Assembly (NCBI RefSeq): GCF_964340395.1
Contig: NC_135559.1
Coordinates: forward strand, 23,542,964-23,606,963
Direction: 5' to 3'
Source of the DNA: Glandiceps talaboti
Taxonomy: Eukaryota; Hemichordata; Enteropneusta; Spengelidae
DNA length: 64,000 nucleotides
In this document: piece by piece, positions 35,801 through 39,344 of the stretch
How positions within the stretch are numbered: position 1 is the first letter of the stretch
How the letters are laid out: the number at the start of each line of letters is the position of its first letter
Position numbers and translations under genes: made by a program
The notes under the pieces: model-generated
What the model was told of the DNA's origin: nothing
The model's input: the letters and a program-made list of their open reading frames with translations, nothing else
Database searches by the model: none

Positions 35801-38300
35801 TCCATAGTAACCATTGTACCAGTATATACTCAGTAACTATTTTACCGGTAGTCATTGTATTCCAAGTGACAATAGTGTTACTATGTTGACTATTCCATTC
35901 TCTTCATCCATACAGATTGATATCAGTAAGTGTCACTATGTTGACTATTCCATTCTCTTCAACCATACAGATTGATATCAGTAAGTGTCACTATGTTGAC
36001 TATTCCATTCTCTTCAACCATACAGATTGATATCAGTAAGTGTCACTATCTGATAGATGTTGATGTTACTATGGAAACACCACAAGAACCACGATATGCA
36101 TTGCGCACTGATGAGTGGACAATCATAACCAGCATAGATTTCCTGGATTCTGCAAGGTGGTACATGTCAATATTAGTTACATTAACACACGATTGTATAG
36201 ATTATTAGCTCCCGCCGGACATAGTCCAGGACGTTGGCTTATCGCCGGACATAGTCCAGGACATTGGCTTATACCATAAGATTGGGCTCCGTCCTCTATC
36301 TGTCCGTCTGTCATGGAGGCATTCATTGACCTATTTCTTTCAAACTTAGTAAATGGATAATGAAGTATGACTTACATATGCACATCAATTTGCTTTGGGA
36401 TATGATGCAATTTAGCCGACTTAGAGCCATTTTTTGGGTAAAAAAATGTGATCTTTGGTCAAAAAACTTAAACTCCAAAACTACTGGGCAGATTGGCCTA
36501 TAATTTGGTGGGACTGTTCTTAAGGGCATGTTAATTTAGATTTGTTCATTACATGGTGATTCCATGAACTAATTAGGGCTAAAAATGTGACTTGTCGGTC
36601 GAAAGTCTTTAATTCCAAAACTACTGAGCAGATTGGACTGAAATATGATGGGATGCCTCTGTGGGTGTATAGATGAAGAAATATCAGGCATATAATGATC
36701 TCATGAGTGCTATGCAAATTAGGTGTAAAAAATGTGAATTTTGGTCAAAAACTTTAAATCTCAGGAAGTACTTTGTCAATGAGACATGACCATGCTCTTA
36801 GCAACAATCAAATGGCAGTGTATTTCACAAAGATAACGAGATTTTTAGGCAAGTGAACAAACATTCAAAAAATGTATGCTAATGTACCTAGCAACAAGAC
36901 CATGCCCATAGCAACAGCTAAATGATCACGCATATCGCAAAGATAACAACAGTGGTTAATAGACAATTGAATAAACATTCAAGAAATGCATGTTAATGTG
37001 TCTAGCAACAGGACCATGCTCATAGCAACAGCCAAATCATCAGGTATATTGCAAAGATAACTATGTGTATTAATAGTCAATTGAATAAACATTCAAAAAA
37101 TATATACAAATATTCAATCAATTATACAGTTGTGCTACAACGCCATTGGCACTATATTTCATGCAATCTAATACATCACACTACCATGACTGGTGGCAAT
37201 TCTCTGTAAACATCCATTGCGGGGTGGGGGGGGGGCTAAGTCATCTCAGATGACTGCTCCTTAGTCCCCGCCGGACTTTGTCCATTATATGCATGTCAAT
37301 TTATTTTGTGATACAATCCAATATGGCCACTAGACATCCATTTTGATACAAATTTTTCATGTTCAAAGCCATTATGCAGACATGCCTTTGAACATTTTGT
37401 TATGATTTTTCCATGTTTGGGACCATTAAACAGACATGCATGAACAATTTCCATTAAATCTTTATTTAAAGACAATGTACTATGATGTATATATGTATGT
37501 CAACTTGTGTCAAGATATGATCCAACAGGACTGCTAGGCAGCCATTCTGTTATGATTTTTTCATGTCTGGAGCCATTTGGAATCCAAACAGGGATCAATA
37601 GCTCCCAAACCACGGAGCTATGTCATCTACGATGGCTTGTTGTAATTAACTTAGTCTTGCCTTTAGTCTTAACCTTGCTATGATGTGTCTGTTGTGTACA
37701 CATCTTGCTATGATGTTTGTCTATTGTGTACATTCACCTTGCTATGATGTTTGTCTATATTTACATATACCTTGCTATGATGTTTGTCTATGTGTACTTA
37801 TACCCTGCTATGTTTGTCTATATTTACATATACCGTGCTATGATGTTTGTCTGTTGTGTATTTATACCTTGCTATATTTGCCTGTGTGTACATATCTCTT
37901 GCTATATTTGCCTGTGTGTACATATCTCTTGCTATATTTGTCTGTGTGTACATATCTCTTGCTATGTTTGTCTGTGTACATACTTTGTTATGTTTGTCTA
38001 TTGTGTACTTATATGCTTGATATTTGTATATTATGTACAAAAACCTTGCTATAATGTTTGACATTTGTTTTGTATTTTGTGAACATTACAAAATTGTTTC
38101 CTCCCAAAATAATATGCCAATCATGATTCTATCTCTTTCATTTCAGATCTCACAAATTCTTCAGAGCCTTTTTTATTCCATTCTTGTCAAAGCAATACAA
38201 CGTTTACATGCAGTACAATCTTTTACAAAATAAAAAGTTGAAAAACAAAGGAAAAAACAAACATGCTCATTTAGATGAAGATGATGATGAAAACTGGTAG
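2583..38300 (+). CDS. ALG9: ALG9 alpha-1,2-mannosyltransferase, complete 16-exon gene
   Basis: Joined coding exons: 2583-2656, 6314-6461, 7864-7998, 8751-8821, 10540-10628, 11162-11235, 12660-12721, 13905-13992, 14584-14689, 15871-15959, 16353-16475, 22592-22793, 24501-24654, 27382-27511, 36026-36156, 38147-38300. They total 1830 nt (609 residues plus stop), every junction is GT-AG and every phase matches. The protein follows ALG9 from end to end: the luminal acidic motif [11 protein letters not shown] (residues 64-74), then hydrophobic segments, then [53 protein letters not shown] and [13 protein letters not shown]9 is a GT22/GT-C enzyme in the ER membrane that uses dolichol-phosphate-mannose to add the seventh and ninth mannoses of the lipid-linked oligosaccharide. 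Identification is from remembered family sequence, not a search. The introns are unusually repeat-rich but the coding sequence looks intact. Confidence 0.96.
2838..3470 (+). mobile_element. Hairpin-headed interspersed repeat, copy A
   Basis: Starts with TTTTAGC and a stem in which ACTGAAC pairs with GTTCAGT and AGCAC with GTGCT, followed by (CTGT)n/(GTGT)n. The body has repeated phrases such as GATATGCAAATTAGGGCTAA and TTGGTCAAAAA. The same layout recurs at 3703, 8146, 33449 and 36207. It is non-coding. The SINE-like or non-autonomous nature is inferred; no family name is claimed. Confidence 0.7.
3703..4565 (+). mobile_element. Hairpin-headed interspersed repeat, copy B, with 150-bp internal repeats
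   Basis: The head CCCCGCCGGAC-GAA-GTCCGGGACGGGG forms a strong stem, followed by (GTCC/GTCT)n. From about 3955 to 4560 a unit of about 150 bp recurs four times (starts near 3956, 4108, 4257, 4410), each carrying CCATAACTCAGACATGC and CAATATGGCC. The short ORFs inside are repeat artefacts. Confidence 0.75.
4600..5240. repeat. 38-bp minisatellite, about 17 copies
   Basis: Unit contains TATTAGTCAATATAACATTT and GTGATCAGTCCATTGACG. It abuts the pogo-like transposase relic directly at about 5240, which suggests that the array has replaced or displaced the rest of that element. Confidence 0.95.
5240..5586 (-). pseudogene. Pogo/CENP-B-like transposase N-terminus, frameshifted
   Basis: The - strand from Met at 5586 reads [20 protein letters not shown] then [18 protein letters not shown], a helix-turn-helix of the kind found at the N-terminus of pogo/Tigger-like and CENP-B-type proteins. 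After KRLG the frame is lost by one base; reading on in the next frame gives [20 protein letters not shown] and [14 protein letters not shown], the expected continuation into the second DNA-binding region. The DDE catalytic domain is absent. It lies in ALG9 intron 1, antisense to the gene. Confidence 0.75.
5587..6200 (-). mobile_element. Upstream part of the pogo-like element and unassigned DNA
   Basis: Sequence upstream of the transposase relic. Between about 6030 and 6170 the phrases GGGGTGCGACTTATATTACG and TGCGGCTTATAATATGACTT resemble subterminal sequences of such elements. The exact end was not found. A G-run lies at about 6194-6206. Confidence 0.35.
6314..6461 (+). CDS. ALG9: ALG9 coding exon 2 (residues 25-74), catalytic acidic motif
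   Basis: Acceptor AG is at 6312-6313 and the donor GTAAGTAT begins at 6462. Encodes [28 protein letters not shown] and YNYWEP, the most conserved N-terminal block of ALG9. The acidic pair in this luminal loop is required across the GT22 family. The donor is followed within 28 bases by an array of near-identical donors. Confidence 0.96.
6490..7415 (+). repeat. 27-bp minisatellite carrying a splice donor, about 34 copies
   Basis: Unit begins GTAAGTATATAGACAACTTA. It starts 28 bases after the true exon 2 donor and shares GTAAGTATAT with it. Because 27 is a multiple of three and the unit lacks stops, both strands stay open for long distances (for example repeating ECKYIDNLL on +). These are not genes. 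Confidence 0.97.
7588..7814. mobile_element. 227-bp inverted-repeat element (MITE) with TTAAT duplication
   Basis: Starts CAGTCCGACATCACTCCA and ends with the inverse, TGGAGTGATGTCGGACTG. TTAAT flanks both ends (7583-7587 and 7815-7819). No coding capacity. The target duplication could also be read as TTAA. Confidence 0.8.
7864..7998 (+). CDS. ALG9: ALG9 coding exon 3 (residues 75-119)
   Basis: Phase 0 at both ends, 45 codons, donor GTAAGA. Contains [19 protein letters not shown], the conserved block after the catalytic motif, then the start of a hydrophobic segment ([11 protein letters not shown]). Confidence 0.95.
8146..8690. mobile_element. Hairpin-headed repeat copy C and an inverted (CAGA)n segment
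   Basis: CTTCCGTAAGGAAG forms the head, followed by (GTCT)n, the layout of copies A and B. A second (CAGA)n tract at about 8578-8661 in opposite orientation, preceded by CCTTCCGGAAGG, suggests a second inverted copy. It lies in ALG9 intron 3 just before exon 4. Confidence 0.5.
8751..8821 (+). CDS. ALG9: ALG9 coding exon 4 (residues 120-143)
   Basis: Encodes the membrane segment [18 protein letters not shown] followed by ELYFYK. Ends in phase 2 before GTAAGA at 8822; the split lysine is completed by the first base of exon 5. Confidence 0.95.
9180..9600 (-). mobile_element. Inverted copy of the copy-A repeat body
   Basis: Reads as the reverse complement of the 2990-3430 body: CATATCACTGATGAGATCAT matches the GATATGCAAAT region, and CAATTTCCCAACTAGACACC is the complement of the phrase at 3010-3030. 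In ALG9 intron 4. Confidence 0.6.
9301..9319 (-). repeat. Short interstitial telomere-like repeat
   Basis: About three copies of CCCTAA in a row within the inverted copy-A repeat. Too short to imply a former telomere. Confidence 0.6.
9680..10505. repeat. 53-bp minisatellite, about 15 copies
   Basis: Unit contains CATGTGTCTTACCTACCCAA and TAACCTACATAGTACAT. Ends 35 bases before exon 5. On the - strand it reads GGTAGGTAAGAC, a donor-like phrase, but antisense to the gene. Confidence 0.95.
10540..10628 (+). CDS. ALG9: ALG9 coding exon 5 (residues 143-173)
   Basis: Encodes [20 protein letters not shown] followed by STGMFISSA. The LSTGMF block is diagnostic of ALG9. Enters in phase 2, leaves in phase 1, donor GTATGT at 10629. 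Confidence 0.95.
11162..11235 (+). CDS. ALG9: ALG9 coding exon 6 (residues 173-197)
   Basis: Encodes [20 protein letters not shown] and LDNIP, the membrane segment that follows STGMF in ALG9. Ends in phase 0 at GTAAGT 11236. The last 53 bases of this exon plus the donor are tandemly duplicated downstream. Confidence 0.95.
11183..11703 (+). repeat. 65-bp repeat of exon 6 end plus donor, 8 copies
   Basis: Each unit contains CCATGTATATGACATTACTT, TGGTACCTGGATAACATACC and AGTAAGTCACTTA, i.e. the last 53 coding bases of exon 6 and the first 12 of intron 6. The first unit is the real exon. Reading past the first donor meets TGA in the next unit, so only that donor yields ALG9. Confidence 0.96.
11735..12550. 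repeat. 26-36-bp minisatellite
   Basis: Core TAGCTGGCAAATCTTTGGGA. The distal half (about 12165-12490) is a clean 26-bp array, while the proximal half has longer, diverged units of about 36 bp. The array seems youngest at its 3' side. Long - strand ORFs here are artefacts. Confidence 0.93.
12660..12721 (+). CDS. ALG9: ALG9 coding exon 7 (residues 198-218)
   Basis: Encodes [20 protein letters not shown] with the conserved GWPF turn. The exon must end at 12721 (donor GTAGGT), because the next codon in frame would be TAG. The phase 2 end matches exon 8. Confidence 0.93.
13067..13341. repeat. Compound microsatellite (CA)n(TA)n(TATG)n(TA)n
   Basis: CA repeats, then TA repeats, then about 42 copies of ATGT, then TA repeats again. 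The near-symmetrical layout gives open frames on both strands that are not genes. In ALG9 intron 7. Confidence 0.97.
13905..13992 (+). CDS. ALG9: ALG9 coding exon 8 (residues 218-247)
   Basis: Encodes [18 protein letters not shown] and then the membrane segment [12 protein letters not shown]. Ends in phase 0 before GTAGGT at 13993. The last 27 bases and the donor form the unit of the following 40-bp array. Confidence 0.95.
13966..14430 (+). repeat. 40-bp repeat of exon 8 end plus donor, about 11 copies
   Basis: Unit is GTAGGTTACTCTGTGTGTAA plus TAGCACTAGCTGTAATTCTG, joining the first 13 bases of intron 8 to the last 27 of exon 8. One unit near 14165 is shortened. Use of later donors would add 40-base steps and shift the frame. 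Confidence 0.96.
14584..14689 (+). CDS. ALG9: ALG9 coding exon 9 (residues 248-283)
   Basis: Encodes [27 protein letters not shown] and GPDLYG, a strongly conserved luminal loop of ALG9. Ends in phase 1 at GTAAGC 14690. A (CTGT)n tract begins shortly after the donor. Confidence 0.96.
14700..14935. repeat. (CTGT)n-rich microsatellite tract
   Basis: Begins about 15 bases after the exon 9 donor, interspersed with TGTG. It produces apparent ORFs in several frames that are not coding. Confidence 0.95.
15018..15156. mobile_element. Imperfect palindromic element in intron 9
   Basis: Arms of about 60 bases: ATTTGCCAAGTACCGTTC pairs with the TATTTGGCAAAT end, and GGTCATTTTTCCA...ACGG pairs with CCGTTATACTGGAAAAATGACC. 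The centre is near 15087. Looks like a MITE; no target duplication was identified. Confidence 0.6.
15871..15959 (+). CDS. ALG9: ALG9 coding exon 10 (residues 283-312)
   Basis: Encodes [19 protein letters not shown] and a hydrophobic segment [18 protein letters not shown] is diagnostic. Ends in phase 0 at GTGAGT 15960. Confidence 0.96.
16353..16475 (+). CDS. ALG9: ALG9 coding exon 11 (residues 313-353)
   Basis: Encodes [20 protein letters not shown] and PHK, matching the conserved P-Y-W-L...PMYIW...PHKEERF region. Ends in phase 0 at GTATGT 16476. The last 12 bases belong to the first unit of a 3-kb array. Confidence 0.96.
16464..19512 (+). repeat. 25-bp minisatellite grown from the exon 11 donor, about 120 copies
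   Basis: Unit is AGACCATACAAG plus GTATGTTATAATC. The first unit is the last 12 coding bases of exon 11 with its own donor. About 3 kb of near-identical copies follow, with CACA/TACA and GGT/TGT variants. Translation past the first donor meets TAA quickly. Confidence 0.97.
19612..19719. mobile_element. 108-bp inverted-repeat element
   Basis: Perfect ends GCAATAACCCCCGCCGA and TCGGCGGGGGTTATTGC around a short unique core. A small non-autonomous transposon sitting between two large arrays. Confidence 0.75.
19772..21950. repeat. 21-bp minisatellite, about 100 copies
   Basis: Unit near GACTGTCATATTTGACTACA, with variants GACTGCC and GACTGTAGG; some units are shortened to 16-18 bases. The 21-base period leaves open frames on both strands. 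In ALG9 intron 11. Confidence 0.96.
22200..22492. repeat. 42-bp repeat, 7 copies
   Basis: Unit contains TATCCAATCAGTGGCAACCT and TGGAATAGCTTCACATCACC. Ends about 100 bases before exon 12. Confidence 0.93.
22592..22793 (+). CDS. ALG9: ALG9 coding exon 12 (residues 354-421)
   Basis: The longest exon. Encodes [18 protein letters not shown], a cytosolic stretch [19 protein letters not shown], and the membrane segment [20 protein letters not shown]. Ends in phase 1 at GTAGGA 22794. Confidence 0.96.
23150..24442. repeat. 39-bp minisatellite, about 33 copies
   Basis: Unit contains GTGTTTTTGATCACCTACAT and TTACATGACAGGCAGTGAA. 39 is a multiple of three, so frames of 413-462 codons stay open on both strands. 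These are artefacts. Ends about 60 bases before exon 13. Confidence 0.96.
24501..24654 (+). CDS. ALG9: ALG9 coding exon 13 (residues 421-472)
   Basis: Encodes [15 protein letters not shown], then [20 protein letters not shown], the start of the soluble C-terminal luminal part. Ends in phase 2 at GTAAGT 24655; the split codon gives Asn-472. Confidence 0.96.
24695..25540. repeat. 36-40-bp GC-rich array inside a hairpin-headed repeat
   Basis: Begins TTAGCCCCAGTGGGC and GGGGGCTATGGGCACTGCCC, i.e. the TTAGCCCC...GGGGGCTA head of an interspersed repeat, and is followed directly at 25545 by body sequence of the copy-A type. The array therefore appears to be an expansion of that head. About 22 copies, 36 or 40 bases each. 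Confidence 0.9.
25541..26400. mobile_element. Copy-A type repeat body with diverged 70-90-bp units
   Basis: Contains ATCAATGATATATAAATGTG and TGTCTTTTTGGACAAAAATC (copy-A body), then repeated phrases GCAACAAGACCACACCCATG, GCAACAACCAAATGATCATG and AACATTCAAAAAATGTATG. The same series occurs at 36770-37130. Confidence 0.6.
26455..27277. mobile_element. Foldback-type element, about 820 bp
   Basis: Left arm (26460-26640) is made of subrepeats such as GGACAACTGCCCCCC; the right arm (27095-27271) is its complement. Inner arms also pair: CTAGTATTACAGATGTACGG with CCGTACATCTGTAATACTAG. ATAGTTGGC flanks both sides (26446-26454 and 27278-27286), consistent with a 9-bp target duplication. No transposase. 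Sits just upstream of exon 14. Confidence 0.8.
27280..27381 (+). repeat. Upstream partial duplicate of the exon 14 acceptor and start
   Basis: AGTTGGCATATTCAGTTCAT followed by CCAATCAGA at 27280-27308 differs at only two positions from the exon 14 start at 27380-27408. The exon reading (WHLQFIQSE) is conserved in ALG9, so the exon is the source. More diverged relatives may lie at 26360-26445. Confidence 0.7.
27382..27511 (+). CDS. ALG9: ALG9 coding exon 14 (residues 472-515)
   Basis: Encodes [19 protein letters not shown] and [12 protein letters not shown], typical of the ALG9 C-terminal domain. Donor GTGAGT is at 27512. The first 30 bases with the acceptor have a near copy about 100 bases upstream. 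Confidence 0.96.
27545..27690. repeat. Left part of the 52-bp array interrupted by the Penelope-like element
   Basis: About three diverged copies of CATAGTAACATTTAGTCA plus ATAGAAACCACTGTTGTCAT, in the same orientation as the large array at 34970-35815. Confidence 0.75.
27742..28334 (-). pseudogene. Penelope-like element: thumb region and GIY-YIG endonuclease remnant
   Basis: The - strand reads [14 protein letters not shown] after the RT, with stops, and then [31 protein letters not shown] and [17 protein letters not shown], followed by a stop. EEYIGET...R..EH is the YIG half of a GIY-YIG nuclease, as in Penelope-like elements. Stops such as EG*FGL show decay. Confidence 0.75.
28335..28790 (-). 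pseudogene. Penelope-like reverse transcriptase core
   Basis: About 150 open codons: [40 protein letters not shown], then [12 protein letters not shown] with the YVDD catalytic box, and [14 protein letters not shown]. The upstream end runs straight into the 50-bp satellite made from the preceding codons. Confidence 0.85.
28784..33170. repeat. 50-bp satellite derived from the Penelope RT, about 87 copies
   Basis: + strand unit is GTACACTAGTAAATAGTGCA, TTGACATCACAGTAAGTGCC and CCATCCACAG. Read on the - strand the edge copies encode [17 protein letters not shown] (28.8 kb side) and [13 protein letters not shown] (33.15 kb side), the RT segment expected between the flanking fragments. 50 is not a multiple of three, so the array destroys the frame. 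It also places CACAGTAAGTG on the gene's sense strand in each copy. Confidence 0.95.
33159..33440 (-). pseudogene. Penelope-like element: RT N-terminal part
   Basis: The - strand reads [61 protein letters not shown] and SHDVSALFT, the usual order in Penelope RTs before the VDG segment. In-frame stops are present. Confidence 0.75.
33441..34235 (+). mobile_element. Hairpin-headed repeat inserted in the Penelope-like element
   Basis: TTTTTAGCTCCACTGTCGAA with the stem ACTGTC-GAA-GACAGT, then GCTATAGAGGTAGG and (GTCC)n. The body has repeated GCAAATTAGGTCTAAAA and CTTCTCCAAAACTACT phrases and ends near an A-rich tract (34200-34224). It splits two Penelope fragments, so it arrived later. Confidence 0.75.
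34236..34810 (-). pseudogene. Penelope-like element: N-terminal domain
   Basis: The - strand includes [40 protein letters not shown] and [16 protein letters not shown], then further down [35 protein letters not shown] 42-base segment (near 34508-34570) is duplicated. Broken by frameshifts. Confidence 0.75.
34970..35815. repeat. 52-bp minisatellite, about 16 copies, right part
   Basis: Unit contains TTTAGTCAGTGCATCAATAG, AAACCACCATTGTCATTGTA and TCCATGGCAACA. It continues the array seen at 27545-27690, so the retroelement lies within the array. Confidence 0.95.
35883..36040 (+). repeat. 55-bp triplicated exon 15 acceptor
   Basis: TTGACTATTCCATTCTCTTC, CATACAG and ATTGATATCAGTAAGTGTCA recur three times (AG at 35915, 35970, 36025). 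Reading from either upstream AG reaches TGA, so the last copy is the functional splice site. Confidence 0.95.
36026..36156 (+). CDS. ALG9: ALG9 coding exon 15 (residues 516-559)
   Basis: Encodes [23 protein letters not shown] and FLDSAR. The acceptor is the third of three tandem copies; earlier AGs at 35915 and 35970 lead to an in-frame stop, so 36025 is chosen. Ends in phase 2 at GTGGTA 36157, a weak donor. Confidence 0.95.
36207..37140 (+). mobile_element. Hairpin-headed repeat copy with duplicated head
   Basis: TTAGCTCCCGCCGGACATAG, with CGCCGGACATAGTCCAGGAC repeated twice, then TGTCCGTCTGTC and a copy-A type body (CATGAGTGCTATGCAAATTA). Followed by GCAACAAGACCATGCCCATA units as at 25.9 kb. 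In ALG9 intron 15. Confidence 0.7.
37261..37620 (+). mobile_element. Truncated hairpin-headed repeat (copy-B body)
   Basis: TTAGTCCCCGCCGGACTTTG followed by copy-B phrases CAATATGGCC and CCATTTTG. The head lacks its (GTCC)n tract, so an internal deletion is likely. Confidence 0.6.
37670..38050. repeat. About 30-bp diverged tandem repeat, about 12 copies
   Basis: Core CCTTGCTATGATGTTTGTCT followed by A/TTGTGTAC. Ends about 100 bases before exon 16. The short ORFs in it are artefacts. Confidence 0.9.
38147..38300 (+). CDS. ALG9: ALG9 terminal coding exon 16 (residues 559-609)
   Basis: Encodes [20 protein letters not shown], then a lysine/asparagine-rich tail and the acidic end DEDDDENW before TAG 38298-38300. 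RAFYVPFLS...YTVY is the usual ALG9 C-terminal block. Confidence 0.96.
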
Positions 38301-38358
38301 TGATTTGTATGAAGAGTGACTAAGTGTATTCTAAAAGTATTCTTTTCACCTAAGCAAT

Positions 38359-38364
38359 AATAAA
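38359..38364 (+). promoter_or_regulatory. Probable ALG9 polyadenylation signal
   Basis: AATAAA 59 bases after the ALG9 stop codon, in AT-rich 3' UTR. This is the only canonical hexamer close to the stop. Confidence 0.7.
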
Positions 38365-38689
38365 ATCATTTCTAGTTTTACTGAATGTCTCCAATTCATT
38401 TGTACTTAGAATTACATTTTGTTTCTATGCAGGATGTTTTCATTTCATTTTTGTCAGTATAATAGGTGGATATAAGGTTTGGAAGAAGAGAAGAACATAA
38501 CTTACTATCGGCATCTCACCTAGGGGGTCTTATTATTATCGGTATCTCACCTAGGGGTTCTTATTATTATCATTTAGTCATCATTTATGGACTCACACTG
38601 TATTGTTTAAAACCCACACTAGCTGCAACTGGGATAATTTTTCATTAAATAAACAAAGATATATTCACTAAAAATTGGTGAATGACTTA

Positions 38690-39092
38690 CAAAAAGACAT
38701 TGTATTGTCTGTACACAGTGTAATACATTGTATTGTCTGTACACAGTGTAATACATTGTATTGTCTGTACACAGTGTAATACATTGTATTGTCTGTACAC
38801 AGTGTAATACATTGTATTGTCTGTACACAGTGTAATACATTGTATTGTCTGTACACAGTGTAATACATTGTATTGTCTGTACACAGTGTAATACATTGTA
38901 TTGTCTGTACACAGTGTAATACATTGTATTGTCTGCACACAGTGTAATACATTGTATTGTCTGCACACAGTGTAATACATTGTATTGTCTGCACACAGTG
39001 TAATACATTGTATTGTCTGTACACAGTGTAATACATTGTATTGTCTGTACACAGTGTAATACATTGTATTGTCTGTACACAGTGTAATACAA
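38690..39092. repeat. 28-bp minisatellite, about 14 copies
   Basis: Unit contains ACATTGTATTGTCTGTACAC and AGTGTAAT, with a block of GCACAC variants at 38930-39000. Lies about 390 bases after the ALG9 stop. Confidence 0.96.
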
Positions 39093-39344
39093 GTTTAAAT
39101 CAGGAGCAAAAGGTGATTTTGAATCTGTCATCATGTTAAAACTGTACTATTGCAACTGTAGTATCAATTTTGGATCAGATAACCACAATATATTCACTGA
39201 AAATTGTTAAATTACCAATAATTAGATATTGTACATGTTAATCAGTGGTCAATATTATCCATAATCAGTACAAAAACAGGTGCTGCTTTTTGGTGTGGAC
39301 CTAAAAATCAATTTGATTTTATTTTATTTATCATGCTACAAAAG

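Noticed and set aside
38619-39134. 171-codon - strand ORF
   Set aside because: 28-bp array artefact.
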